The notes below the pieces were generated by a model, which did not search any database, was not told the origin of the DNA, and saw nothing but the letters and a program-made list of their open reading frames with translations. This document shows, piece by piece, positions 54,465 through 63,477 of a stretch of DNA of 64,000 nucleotides (within the stretch, counting starts at the first letter, position 1; each line of letters opens with the position of its first letter). The DNA comes from CAVSRC01 sp963798195. Its GTDB lineage: Bacteria > Pseudomonadota > Alphaproteobacteria > Rhizobiales > Kaistiaceae. A program made the position numbers and the translations under genes. The stretch is from contig CAWCSF010000001.1 in assembly GCA_963798195.1 (NCBI GenBank), positions 1-64,000 of the forward strand, written 5' to 3'.

Positions 54465-55474
54465 GGCTCGAGCGTTTCGCGTCGGTCCCGCTGCTGGCGG
54501 TACCAGGAGAGGAGCCCCGCGGGCATGATCGACTTGAGAAAGTTTCTGACGGCCACGTCGGCGCTATGCAGAAGCGGATACCTGTGGTTCCGCAGCCTGC
54601 GGATGGTTACCCACCGGGGGGCGACTTCTTTCGCGCGATATGCCTTGGCCTCGCGCGCTATGTAGAAGAGCGTGTTGTACTTGTTGAGGCACAAGTCCCG
54701 GGCTTCCAGTAGCGGGCCGAGATTCTCCTCATGAAAGTTCGAGTTCAGGACGTCCTTGATCCGATCAGTGACAAGCGGATCGTCCGGGTCGATGGGGATG
54801 TAGGAATTGCGCGGGAAGTAGCGGTCTATGTCCCTGGCCCCGTAATAGAACGGCGTGGCATACGCAAGGAAGCTGTCCGAAATCTTTTCCGACCAGTAGA
54901 TACCCCGCCCAAAGTTTTCAAAGGCCATCGAGTAGCGCGAGATGCTCAGGGCATCCCATTTAGACGGCAAATCCCGGAAGCCGCGCCCCCACAATTCAAG
55001 CGGGACTTGGTCCGCCTGCAGGCGCTCCAGAAACCGCATCCTCTTGCGGTGGCCGCGAAGGTAGGTGCTTGAACTTGTGATCCAGGTGAGATCGCGTTCC
55101 TTGGCCGGATAAGGGGCGCTGACCAGTTCGTCGTACGATCGGCCAATCAGCCATTCCAGCGCTCCCCAGAAGGGATGATGACGATCGCTGTTCTGGTCAG
55201 GATCGGGGGAATAGATGCGGCTGAACGCCTGCTGCCCCTCGTATATGTGCGCCTCCAGCGGGTCCGGCGGCTCCTGAATCATGGCCCAGATCCGGTCCGG
55301 CCCGCAAAATACCCGCGTATCCTTGGTCAATCCGTTCAGCACGACGACATGGTCGGCGCCGTCGGCCCGGTCGAACTGGAACTCGACGTCGCGGATATCC
55401 GCCGGCGGGTTGCTGGGCCAGTGGCCAGCAAGGCCCAGTTCATTCCGGTAGCAACGAAGGATTGCGATCTTCAC
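54461..55474 (-). CDS. GT10-type fucosyltransferase-like protein
   Basis: A 337-residue protein with the GT10 donor-binding region: Y-S-M-A-F-E-N-F, then Y-W-S-E-K-I-S-D-S-F-L-A-Y-A-T-P-F-Y-Y-G-A and a following Y-I-P-I-D. GT10 enzymes are alpha-1,3/4-fucosyltransferases; donor use here is inferred. The start GTG 55474 overlaps the GT25 stop; the in-frame extension upstream has no similarity. Confidence 0.85.
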   Translation of the reverse strand: MKIAILRCYRNELGLAGHWPSNPPADIRDVEFQFDRADGADHVVVLNGLTKDTRVFCGPDRIWAMIQEPPDPLEAHIYEGQQAFSRIYSPDPDQNSDRHHPFWGALEWLIGRSYDELVSAPYPAKERDLTWITSSSTYLRGHRKRMRFLERLQADQVPLELWGRGFRDLPSKWDALSISRYSMAFENFGRGIYWSEKISDSFLAYATPFYYGARDIDRYFPRNSYIPIDPDDPLVTDRIKDVLNSNFHEENLGPLLEARDLCLNKYNTLFYIAREAKAYRAKEVAPRWVTIRRLRNHRYPLLHSADVAVRNFLKSIMPAGLLSWYRQQRDRRETLEP

Positions 55475-56328
55475 CGTCGGTCGCCTTCGCCGATTGATTG
55501 CCCCGTTGCCCTCAGCCCGGCGACAAAGGGAACGTTGATCTGGCGCGAACTGAAACCGTACCAAAGCCGTCGCAGAAACCGGACCAGCGGCCTGGCAAGT
55601 TGGTACGATCTGGTTTGTCGCCAGCGGGGGACTTCCGGAACGGTCTTCGCTCGCGCCTCATCAAGTGTGCTGTGCAGCGCGAGCGATCTCAGCTTCGCCG
55701 GAAGAATGACGTCCTGCACCGCCAGCGCAGGTATGGCTTGGTAGCGGCGGAGCTGCGTGCCGAGCGGCGTGTCTGTGCTGAACAACAGGTCATCGGGTGG
55801 GCGGCCAATCACTTCGATCGAGGCGATCAGCGATTGCGCTGCGGTCCTCGAGAGAATGTACGCACCCGCGCCGTGATGGGTCGAAAGGAGGCGGCTGAAT
55901 CGAATGCCTGCCGGCCCTTCTCGCGAGTGTCTTGAGACCCAGACTGGCATGTCGACCGTCTCGAGTTTGACCACATCCGCGTCATCGGGAAGGAAAGCGT
56001 TGTCGGCCAGAACGTCTCGCAGCCGGGGATCGACATGAATGTCGTCTTCAAAGACCGCGCCAAACCGATCCACCCCAACGGCAATCAGCTTCCACACTTC
56101 GTAATGCGATAGCAGGCACGCGATCTCGCCCTTGGTCCAGTCTCGTCGGGCGTGCGGCGGAATGCGTGGAAAGACCGGATTCTGGCGCGAACTCTCGATA
56201 TCTACAGCTTCGAAGCGCTCAAACGCCACGCCGATGCCTCCCAACGCCTTCTTCATGTGAGCGAGGCGTTGCGGCGAGCGCGAGAGGTTGATCACATAGG
56301 ACTTCACTGCTGAGACCGTCGGGCGCAC
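55471..56328 (-). CDS. GT25 family LPS glycosyltransferase-like protein
   Basis: A 285-residue protein beginning with Y-V-I-N-L-S-R-S-P-Q-R-L-A-H-M and containing E-I-A-C-L-L-S-H-Y-E-V-W-K and V-F-E-D-D-I-H-V-D, the GT25 signature region with its acidic metal motif. The family includes LPS beta-galactosyltransferases. It heads the four-gene minus-strand glycan operon and is divergent from the next GT2 gene. Confidence 0.9.
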   Translation of the reverse strand: MRPTVSAVKSYVINLSRSPQRLAHMKKALGGIGVAFERFEAVDIESSRQNPVFPRIPPHARRDWTKGEIACLLSHYEVWKLIAVGVDRFGAVFEDDIHVDPRLRDVLADNAFLPDDADVVKLETVDMPVWVSRHSREGPAGIRFSRLLSTHHGAGAYILSRTAAQSLIASIEVIGRPPDDLLFSTDTPLGTQLRRYQAIPALAVQDVILPAKLRSLALHSTLDEARAKTVPEVPRWRQTRSYQLARPLVRFLRRLWYGFSSRQINVPFVAGLRATGQSIGEGDRR

Positions 56329-56438
56329 GGCCGTTCCCGATTGCGCTTGGCAGTGCCGGCTGCCGTGATATCACAGGCGCGACGAGACGCAACGCCACGG
56401 CGACGGCACGACGTCCACTCATCGCAGGAAGCTGCATC

Positions 56439-57308
56439 TTGGCCGAATCCGCGACACCCCGGGGGCCGCTGGTCACTGTTGTGATGCCGGTCTACAACGC
56501 CGCGGCTACCCTTGGCGCCGCCGTCCGCTCCATCCTCGATCAGACGTACACGGCTTGGGAGATGCTGCTCGTCGACGACGGTTCGACGGACGGGTCCTTG
56601 GAGTTGGCGCGGTCATTCGCCTCCGAACGGGTCTCTGTGCGTTCGGATGGATTGCGTCTGGGCGTTGCCGACCGGCTCAATGCCGCGATCGCCGGTGTCC
56701 ACACGCAATATGTATGCCGGATGGATGCGGACGACATCGCGTTTCCTGCGCGAATCGAGCGGCAAGTTGCATTCCTCGAGCAAATGCCCGGCGTCGATGT
56801 CGTCGCGTCTTCCGTAGTGACTTTCAAGAACGACGGCACGCTCGGCGGAATCATTCGCGTGCCTGAGACGCACGAGAAGATTTGCGCCCAGCCCTGGCGC
56901 GGCTTCTACTTCCCACATCCCAGCTGGCTGGGAAGGACGGAGTGGTTCAAGCGCAATCCGTATCGGTCGTCGGAAAATGGCGCAGAGGATCAGGGCGTGC
57001 TCTACCGTGCTCATGCGGCCAGCACGCTTGGAGGGATTCCGGACGTGCTCCTGGCTTATCGCGAGGAGCAGCGCACGTTCTCCAGGCTTTTTCAGCGGCG
57101 CGTTGCGTTTTGGCGGGCGGTGGGCCTCGCAAGCTTCAAGGGCGGTCGCTGGCGGGACAGTGTCCGCGTATCGATTGCCCAGCCGGTCAAGATCATCGGC
57201 GACGCGCTGAATACCTCGTTTGGTCTGTCGGCCGCGCGCAACCGGCTTGAGCCGGTGCCGGCAGGAGTTCTGCAGGAGTGGAGCCGCATCGTTCGAGCGG
57301 CACACTGA
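56439..57308 (+). CDS. GT2 family glycosyltransferase
   Basis: A 289-residue GT-A enzyme with V-V-M-P-V-Y-N-A-A, V-D-D-G-S-T-D-G-S and C-R-M-D-A-D-D-I-A. It starts the plus-strand glycan run. The start codon is TTG in the sequence (ttggccgaatcc), with GGAAG upstream. Confidence 0.9.
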   Translation: MAESATPRGPLVTVVMPVYNAAATLGAAVRSILDQTYTAWEMLLVDDGSTDGSLELARSFASERVSVRSDGLRLGVADRLNAAIAGVHTQYVCRMDADDIAFPARIERQVAFLEQMPGVDVVASSVVTFKNDGTLGGIIRVPETHEKICAQPWRGFYFPHPSWLGRTEWFKRNPYRSSENGAEDQGVLYRAHAASTLGGIPDVLLAYREEQRTFSRLFQRRVAFWRAVGLASFKGGRWRDSVRVSIAQPVKIIGDALNTSFGLSAARNRLEPVPAGVLQEWSRIVRAAH

Positions 57309-57382
57309 CCGTGCAGATCGCGATCGCACTGCGACCACGGAAGCCACGCCACGCGAGGCCAGGTGTGCTATGCCGGTAAGCA

Positions 57383-58576
57383 GTGGTGGGGGATTCGATC
57401 GTGGGAATGGGGGCAAGAAAACTTGTCTTCTTGTTGACGGAAGACTGGTTTTTTCTCTCGCACTTTCTCCAGCGAGCATTGGCCGCCCAGCGGCATGGTT
57501 TCGACGTGCTGATTGCGGCGAACGCCAGCGAGGCGCAGAGGCGGATTGAAGAGCAGGGTCTCCGCTTCGCTCCGATACCCTTTCGCCGGTCAGCGGTCGG
57601 TATCCGGGGCGAAGCGGTCACGCTGCGGTCGATTCACAAACTGTACAGGTTTGAGCGCCCCGACATCGTTCATCATGTCGGGCTGAAGCCAATACTCTAT
57701 GGCACGCTGCTGGCGGGCAGGGCCTGCATCGTCAACGCTCCGATTGGCCTGGGCTTTCCGTATAGTTCGCAGATGGCGCTGGCAAAGTTGTTGCGCCCGG
57801 CAGCGCACGGCCTCATGCGCCTCCTGCTGAACCCGCGCGCTAGCCGTGTCATCCTCGAGAACAACGACGACTTTGCAGGTTTCGTTGCGGATGGCACGAT
57901 CCGCCGCGAGGATGCGATCCTTATCCGCGGGTCCGGCATTGACGTTGATGCCATTGCTCCGCGTCCCGAACCGTCGGAACCGATTCAGGTTCTGCTCGCG
58001 TCCCGAATGCTGCGCGACAAGGGCGTGGGGGAATTCGTCGAGGCGTCGCGTATTCTGCGGTCGCAGGGGCGCAAGCTTGCATTCGTTCTTGCCGGCGCTC
58101 CGGATCTCCACAACCCGACGTCCGTGACCGAAAGTCAACTCAGGGCCTGGGACAAAGAGGGCCTGGTTGCCTGGCTCGGCCAGCGTTCCGACGTGGATGC
58201 GTTGATGGCCGGAAGCCACATCGTCGTCCTGCCGTCCTATCGTGAAGGCTTGCCGCGGGTGTTGCTGGAGGCGATGGCGGCCGGTCGGCCAATTGTGACG
58301 ACCGACGTGCCGGGCTGCCGCGAGGTGGTAGCCAATGAAGACAACGGCCTGCTTGTTGCGCCCCGCGATCCGGCGGCGCTGGCTGGCGCGATCGCCCGTC
58401 TGGCTGACGATGCTGAACTCCGCCGGCGTATGGGCCAGTCGGGTCGCAAGCGGGCGGAGGCGGAGTTCTCCAGCGCGTTGATCGTTCAGCAAACGCTGGC
58501 TGTCTACGACGGGATAATGCAGGATCGGCTTCGTCGGCCAGTGTCACCCGCGCGGCCGCCGGAGCGCTTGGCATGA
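57383..58576 (+). CDS. GT4 family glycosyltransferase
   Basis: A 397-residue GT-B retaining transferase. The C-terminal half has V-L-P-S-Y-R-E-G-L-P-R-V-L-L-E-A-M-A-A-G-R-P and T-T-D-V-P-G-C-R-E-V-V, matching the E-x7-E motif of GT4, and the N-terminal half H-H-V-G-L-K-P-I-L-Y-G matches WbpX/PglA-like enzymes. GTG 57383 is used as start; the true start may be GTG 57401 or ATG 57407. Confidence 0.92.
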   Translation: MVGDSIVGMGARKLVFLLTEDWFFLSHFLQRALAAQRHGFDVLIAANASEAQRRIEEQGLRFAPIPFRRSAVGIRGEAVTLRSIHKLYRFERPDIVHHVGLKPILYGTLLAGRACIVNAPIGLGFPYSSQMALAKLLRPAAHGLMRLLLNPRASRVILENNDDFAGFVADGTIRREDAILIRGSGIDVDAIAPRPEPSEPIQVLLASRMLRDKGVGEFVEASRILRSQGRKLAFVLAGAPDLHNPTSVTESQLRAWDKEGLVAWLGQRSDVDALMAGSHIVVLPSYREGLPRVLLEAMAAGRPIVTTDVPGCREVVANEDNGLLVAPRDPAALAGAIARLADDAELRRRMGQSGRKRAEAEFSSALIVQQTLAVYDGIMQDRLRRPVSPARPPERLA

Positions 58577-58618
58577 GCCTTCTTCCGGACAGCCCGATGA
58601 GCCGACGCTGATCCGCGC

Positions 58619-59600
58619 ATGCTGACGACCGTCAATATCGCCGAAGCCGAGATCGTCACATGCGAGCGCCTTCAGGCGATCGCCGATGTTGCCGTCTTGA
58701 CACCCTGGAAGCGGGCAATTCATCCGTCGATCCCGCGAATGCGCGCTCGCAATGTTCTCGAATGAGCTCGAACTCAACGACGCGGCGGTGTCGGCGGTGC
58801 GGGCGGCGGAGGTCGTCTTCGTCTACAGTGATTTCATCGATTTCTTTTTCGATCAGGTGCTCCCGCTCGTTGAGCGTTCCGTGGTCCTGATAACCAATGG
58901 GGGCGACCACGAGGTTGGCGAGAAATACCGGTCTCGTATCGAGACCGGAAAACTGCGCCACTGGTTCGCGCAGAATGCAACGATCGCCCATCCCAGGATC
59001 ACGGCAATTCCGATTGGCCTTGCCAATGCTCATTGGCCTCATGGCAACTTGGCGGCCGTGGTCGAGGTCGCGTCGCGGTCCATACCCCGGCGAAGCGGGG
59101 CATACGTCAACTTCGACGTCGGCACGAATCCGGCAGTCAGAGCTCCGCTGCTGCGCGCGCTGAGAAAGAATCCGTTCGCGGTGATGGGGCGCCCGCGCTC
59201 GGCGTCGGCAATACTGCTGAACCTTGCGCGAACCCTGGCCGGCAGGACGGGCGTTCCGCGGCAAGGAAAGCCGCTGCCGTACACGCGTTACCTGAGCGAG
59301 TTGGCCAGCTGGGAATTCTGCATCTCGCCGCCCGGCAACGGCATCGACTGCCATCGCACCTGGGAGGCGATGTATCTCGGCGTGACACCGGTAGTCAGCA
59401 AAGCCCCGGCCGGACTTCTGGATCGCCTCCCCAGCATCTTGGCGGAGGATCTCGGGATGGTCAGCGAGCGGATGCTTCGTGAAAAGGCAGGCGCGCGAAC
59501 CGAACCGCTCGAATACGAGCGGCTCACCATCTCCTACTGGCGTGAGCGTATCCGAGCCGAGGTAAAGGGGCTCACCTGCGTGCCCTGCGCACGAGTGTAG
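58619..59600 (+). pseudogene. Exostosin-like putative glycosyltransferase, frameshifted
   Basis: The frame from ATG 58619 (M-L-T-T-V-N-I-A-E) meets a stop near 58762, and the protein continues in the next frame from about 58756 (S-N-E-L-E-L-N-D-A-A). Removing one base near 58756 joins them into about 326 residues. The C-terminal part (F-C-I-S-P-P-G-N-G-I-D-C-H-R-T-W-E) resembles exostosin-type domains. If the break is real, only the 282-residue part from ATG 58752 is made. The function is not established. Confidence 0.65.
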
Positions 59601-59634
59601 CGTCAGGCAGGCAGGCGACGGCAAGGCCCCCAGG

Positions 59635-60474
59635 ATGGGTCTGCGCAGATCGGGAAGGAACGGCGGGATGCAATCCCCGGACGACGTGGTGCGGTATCTC
59701 CGCCGACGGGCTGGTGCACTGCGTGGCCGCCTTTCGGGCACAAACAGGGTGGGCGCTGTCAGTCGCCTTGTTGCATCCATCCGTCCCGTTCGGTGCGTGC
59801 ATGGGCGCAATACCGGCGATGCTGCCCGCGGCACGCTGGACGAACTGATCGAAGCGCACTTTCGCGATAATTCCACGCCTGATCACCCCAACCGCGACAG
59901 CATGAAGCGGGCGCTTGCGCTTCTTGATGGGCGCCCCGCAAACATCCTTGAAACCGGATCGTCGGCCTGGGGGGCGAACAGCAGCCTGTTATTCGATCAA
60001 TACGTGCGCCGCTTCGGTGGGCGGTTCGTGACAATCGATATCCGGCCCCAGCCGGCGCGTGCGCTTGGGAAACGCGTCGGACCGGCGACCGGCATGATCG
60101 TGGGCGATTCCCTCCGCGCACTGGAATGGCTCGCGGCACGGGGCTCGGCGCCGTTCGACTTCGTCTATCTTGACGCCTTCGACCTCGACGTCTCCAACCC
60201 GATCCCTTCCATGGTGCATTGCCTCAATGAGTTCCTGCTGCTGCCGCCACTTGTGGCGCCGGGAGCCCTGGTTCTCATCGACGACACGCCAAAGTCCAAC
60301 GCGGACTGGCAGCGGGTCACCGGTCCGCAATCGAGCGACATCGTGGTCGATACAGCCTTTGGTCGGCTCGTTGCGGGCAAGGGCGCGCTGGTGGAGCGGT
60401 TTCTCGACACGACCCGATTCGAGGTTGTCGAGCACGGCTACCAGTTGCTGCTGCGCAAGATCGCGCGCGAATGA
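59635..60474 (+). CDS. SAM-dependent methyltransferase-like protein
   Basis: A 279-residue protein with a Rossmann-type glycine region (N-I-L-E-T-G-S-S-A-W-G-A-N-S), an acidic strand end (F-V-T-I-D-I-R-P) and F-V-Y-L-D-A-F-D plus V-L-I-D-D-T-P, a pattern like class I methyltransferases of the FkbM/family-24 kind. Its stop overlaps the next start by 4 nt. The substrate is unknown; a sugar or glycan is likely from context. Confidence 0.65.
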   Translation: MGLRRSGRNGGMQSPDDVVRYLRRRAGALRGRLSGTNRVGAVSRLVASIRPVRCVHGRNTGDAARGTLDELIEAHFRDNSTPDHPNRDSMKRALALLDGRPANILETGSSAWGANSSLLFDQYVRRFGGRFVTIDIRPQPARALGKRVGPATGMIVGDSLRALEWLAARGSAPFDFVYLDAFDLDVSNPIPSMVHCLNEFLLLPPLVAPGALVLIDDTPKSNADWQRVTGPQSSDIVVDTAFGRLVAGKGALVERFLDTTRFEVVEHGYQLLLRKIARE

Positions 60475-61616
60475 CGCAGGGGCTCAAGTTCTTCGCACTG
60501 GACCTGCACATCAGCGTCATCGCCGACATACGGCACATCCTGCGCAATCTTGGCCAGGAGGTCGTCGATTGGACCTTGTCGAACCACAGTTGGGTGATGG
60601 GCCGCAAACGCGACAGGGTCGACGTTGTAAACCAGTCCAACTGGCATGCGATTGATCCGTCCATGTGCGATGCGTTTTACCGCCGCTATCGCGACGAACT
60701 CGGCCAGTACGATGCCTTCATCGTCACCCACACGCCCTGTCTCGCGATGCTGTACGAGCGGTGGAACAAGCCGGTCGTTGTGGTCGCCAGCACCCGATAC
60801 GAACAACCCTTCGCCAGCGATGCCGGCAAATGGGCGGCCTTTAACGATTACCTTCGGCGGCAGCGCGACAGCGGCCTTCTGATACCGTTGGCGAACAACC
60901 GGTACGACGCGGCCTACGCCAAAGCCTTCACCGGCTTTGACTGGCCGGTGATCCCCAGCCTCTGCGAATACGTCAATGCGCCGGCCCGGTTCGAAAGACC
61001 CGAGTTCCTCTATTGGGGCCGCTTCGACGAATTCCCCCGGCCGGTCGGGCTGCTCGATCGCCACCAGGCGCTCGCGGTCAGAACGTCCCTTTGGCAAAAA
61101 CTGTCCGGTCGTTTCGGATCGATGGCGCGCGGATACGCCTGGTCATCCCTTGCTGCGTATAGCGGCGTTGTCCATCTCCCCTACAACGCTTCGATCATGT
61201 CGCTCTTCGAGCATTATTGGTCGAACCTCCCGCTTCTGCTGCCCACACAGGCTTATCTGCGTGAGCTTTACGCAGCCCACCGCATGGAAGGTGTCCTGTC
61301 GCAGCTGAGCTTCAATTCGGTCTATGGACTCAGGCCCGGCTCAGCGATCACGCCACTCGATGGACCGGATCCTAACCAGTATGACGACATCGACGCGGTG
61401 ATGTCCTGGCTCCGCCTCGCCGACTACTACGAGAACGAAGACATGCCGCATGTCGTCTATTTCGGCCCGGGGGATGATTTGGCGGACAAGATGAACTCCG
61501 TTGATCCACGCGAAATCGGCGCACGGATGCGGGCCACGAATCGCGTGCGGCGCCAGCGTGTGTACGGTGCCTGGCAATCCGTGCTCGACGACCTGGCCGT
61601 GCGCCTCGGCGGATAG
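60471..61616 (+). CDS. Glycosyltransferase-like protein of unknown specificity
   Basis: A 381-residue soluble protein starting K-F-F-A-L-D-L-H-I-S-V-I-A-D-I-R. The two-domain look, with S-L-F-E-H-Y-W-S-N-L-P-L-L-L-P in the second half, suggests a GT-B fold. I do not recognise a named family. Tight coupling to the methyltransferase-like gene and its place in the glycan cluster support a glycan role. Confidence 0.6.
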   Translation: MTQGLKFFALDLHISVIADIRHILRNLGQEVVDWTLSNHSWVMGRKRDRVDVVNQSNWHAIDPSMCDAFYRRYRDELGQYDAFIVTHTPCLAMLYERWNKPVVVVASTRYEQPFASDAGKWAAFNDYLRRQRDSGLLIPLANNRYDAAYAKAFTGFDWPVIPSLCEYVNAPARFERPEFLYWGRFDEFPRPVGLLDRHQALAVRTSLWQKLSGRFGSMARGYAWSSLAAYSGVVHLPYNASIMSLFEHYWSNLPLLLPTQAYLRELYAAHRMEGVLSQLSFNSVYGLRPGSAITPLDGPDPNQYDDIDAVMSWLRLADYYENEDMPHVVYFGPGDDLADKMNSVDPREIGARMRATNRVRRQRVYGAWQSVLDDLAVRLGG

Positions 61617-61714
61617 GGTGGGCAGGTGTCTCGCATCGAATCTGGAAGCGCCCGCATGACCGGTGCCTTCGCGCTGGATACCCGTTGCGCATTTGACGCT
61701 TCCGGATTCCGGCG

Positions 61715-63343
61715 ATGACGTTTTCGACCAGCCTTTGGCGTGGCCGGGCGGCAACGCTGGTCGCCGCCGTCGCGCTCATCGGCGCCGTCGCCTTCGGGTT
61801 GGTGCAGCGGTGGCAATTCGTTGGGTCGCTGTATGACCTGGGACATCAGGGTCTCACCGCGACCACCGCCATAGGCGTCGACAATTGGGAGCGGGATGGG
61901 TTCTGGAACGACAGCGGCTCGCTTGTCGAAATTCCGGCCTCGATTGAATTCGAGGGAATTCAGGACCGGAGCCTCTATGTCTCCTATCCGCCCGGCGCCC
62001 AGATCGAGATCTTCCTGCTCAGGAAGAGCTTTCCGGGAGTGGACACGACCACTCTGGCGCAACTTTTCGGACTAGCGAACCAGATCGCAATCGCACTGCT
62101 TTCCTACCTGATCGTCATGGCGCTTCCGTTCGTCGGGCCGCGCCGTCTCTTCGCGACCATTTCGGCCAGCCTCTACCTGCTGCACCCCATCCCCTATTAT
62201 TGGCACGCCACCGTATTCTTTGCCGATCAGGCGGTGATCCTTCCTTTCGCCGTGGCGATCTATTTGGAAGCACGCATAAGAACGCAACCTGCGAAATGGC
62301 ATCTCTGGGCGCAGGCCGTCATTTTGGGAATGATGGCCTACATCGACTGGCTCATCATACCCTTTGCGATAACGCTCTTCGCATTCCGGTTGATCTCTCC
62401 GATTGAGGGTGGTTTCGCAGGCCGGACTAAACAGGCAATAGCCATTTTCCTTTTGCCGGCAGTTGCGATTGCAACGCACCTGGCTGTTGTTCTTTATCTG
62501 CACAGGACCTTTGCCCTGCTGGAAAGGTTCGTTTTCAGAACCGGCGTGTCGAACAGCGGCGCCGCCTATGTGAAGAACTTCTTCCAGCAGTTTTTTGTCG
62601 AATACCTGGGATTGGCGACGACCGTTTTGATCGTGATGACGGCGGTCTTTTTCGGCGCCCGGCTTGTCTTCAATCGGCGCGATCAGGTGGCGGCGATTGC
62701 GCTCGTTGGCATCGGTTCTTGTGTCTTGCAGGTGTTTCTCCTGCGAAACCACTCCGTGAACCATTCCTTTGCCGCGCTGAAATTCATCTTCCCCCTCTGC
62801 TACGCGACATTCGGCCTGATGCCTCTGTCGATCCTGGATTTGCTTCGTCGGCGGGCAGGCGCGAGTGTCCGCGGGTCCCGTGCCGGCCCCGGAAAATCTT
62901 CTGCAACGCTTGGATTGGCCGGCGGGCTGATGGGGCTGTTCGCTCTGGGATATCTGATGGCTGAGCGGACCGGTTGGCAGGACCTGTTTCCGCCGAGGGT
63001 TCTCACCAACGGCGAGATTGCTCGGTGGTTGGGGGCGCACGCTGGATATGACGACGTCTTTGTAAGCAACGAAGTAGACATCCAGAAATATCCGCCGCAG
63101 GTCATGGTAATCTCGCGCAAGTACGTATGGAAATTCGAGACCGCTCCGGATTTGACCCGGTTTGTGAATGGCTTGCCGGCTGGAGCAGTCGTTCATTTGA
63201 TTCAACGTGTCGGAAAGCTCGGCTGCCCTGAGAATGCGATCGGGGACACGATCGCCGTGGTTGGGGACTATTCGGTAATTCGGGTTGCGGCGCCGTTGGC
63301 CACAGTCGCGCAGTGCGTGTACCCGGACGCGGGCTCGGGATGA
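61715..63343 (+). CDS. Polytopic membrane protein (GT-C-like)
   Basis: A 542-residue protein with about ten hydrophobic segments (first at about 9-27, later ones spread to about residue 425) and a C-terminal soluble part. An early periplasmic loop contains Y-D-L-G-H-Q-G-L, which places acidic residues after the first helix as in GT-C glycosyltransferases using lipid-linked sugars. It could be such an enzyme. GC is lower than in the left half of the window. Confidence 0.6.
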   Translation: MTFSTSLWRGRAATLVAAVALIGAVAFGLVQRWQFVGSLYDLGHQGLTATTAIGVDNWERDGFWNDSGSLVEIPASIEFEGIQDRSLYVSYPPGAQIEIFLLRKSFPGVDTTTLAQLFGLANQIAIALLSYLIVMALPFVGPRRLFATISASLYLLHPIPYYWHATVFFADQAVILPFAVAIYLEARIRTQPAKWHLWAQAVILGMMAYIDWLIIPFAITLFAFRLISPIEGGFAGRTKQAIAIFLLPAVAIATHLAVVLYLHRTFALLERFVFRTGVSNSGAAYVKNFFQQFFVEYLGLATTVLIVMTAVFFGARLVFNRRDQVAAIALVGIGSCVLQVFLLRNHSVNHSFAALKFIFPLCYATFGLMPLSILDLLRRRAGASVRGSRAGPGKSSATLGLAGGLMGLFALGYLMAERTGWQDLFPPRVLTNGEIARWLGAHAGYDDVFVSNEVDIQKYPPQVMVISRKYVWKFETAPDLTRFVNGLPAGAVVHLIQRVGKLGCPENAIGDTIAVVGDYSVIRVAAPLATVAQCVYPDAGSG

Positions 63344-63477
63344 GCCAGTTCGATGTAGCGTTGCCGCAATACGCCATTATCTTGGCATACGGATCGCTCT
63401 GAGAGCCGACGAGACCGTCCTGGCGTCAGGAAGCGATGCCGCCAGTCGGGTGGCGGCCGCTGCGGCAATGAGAAAAG

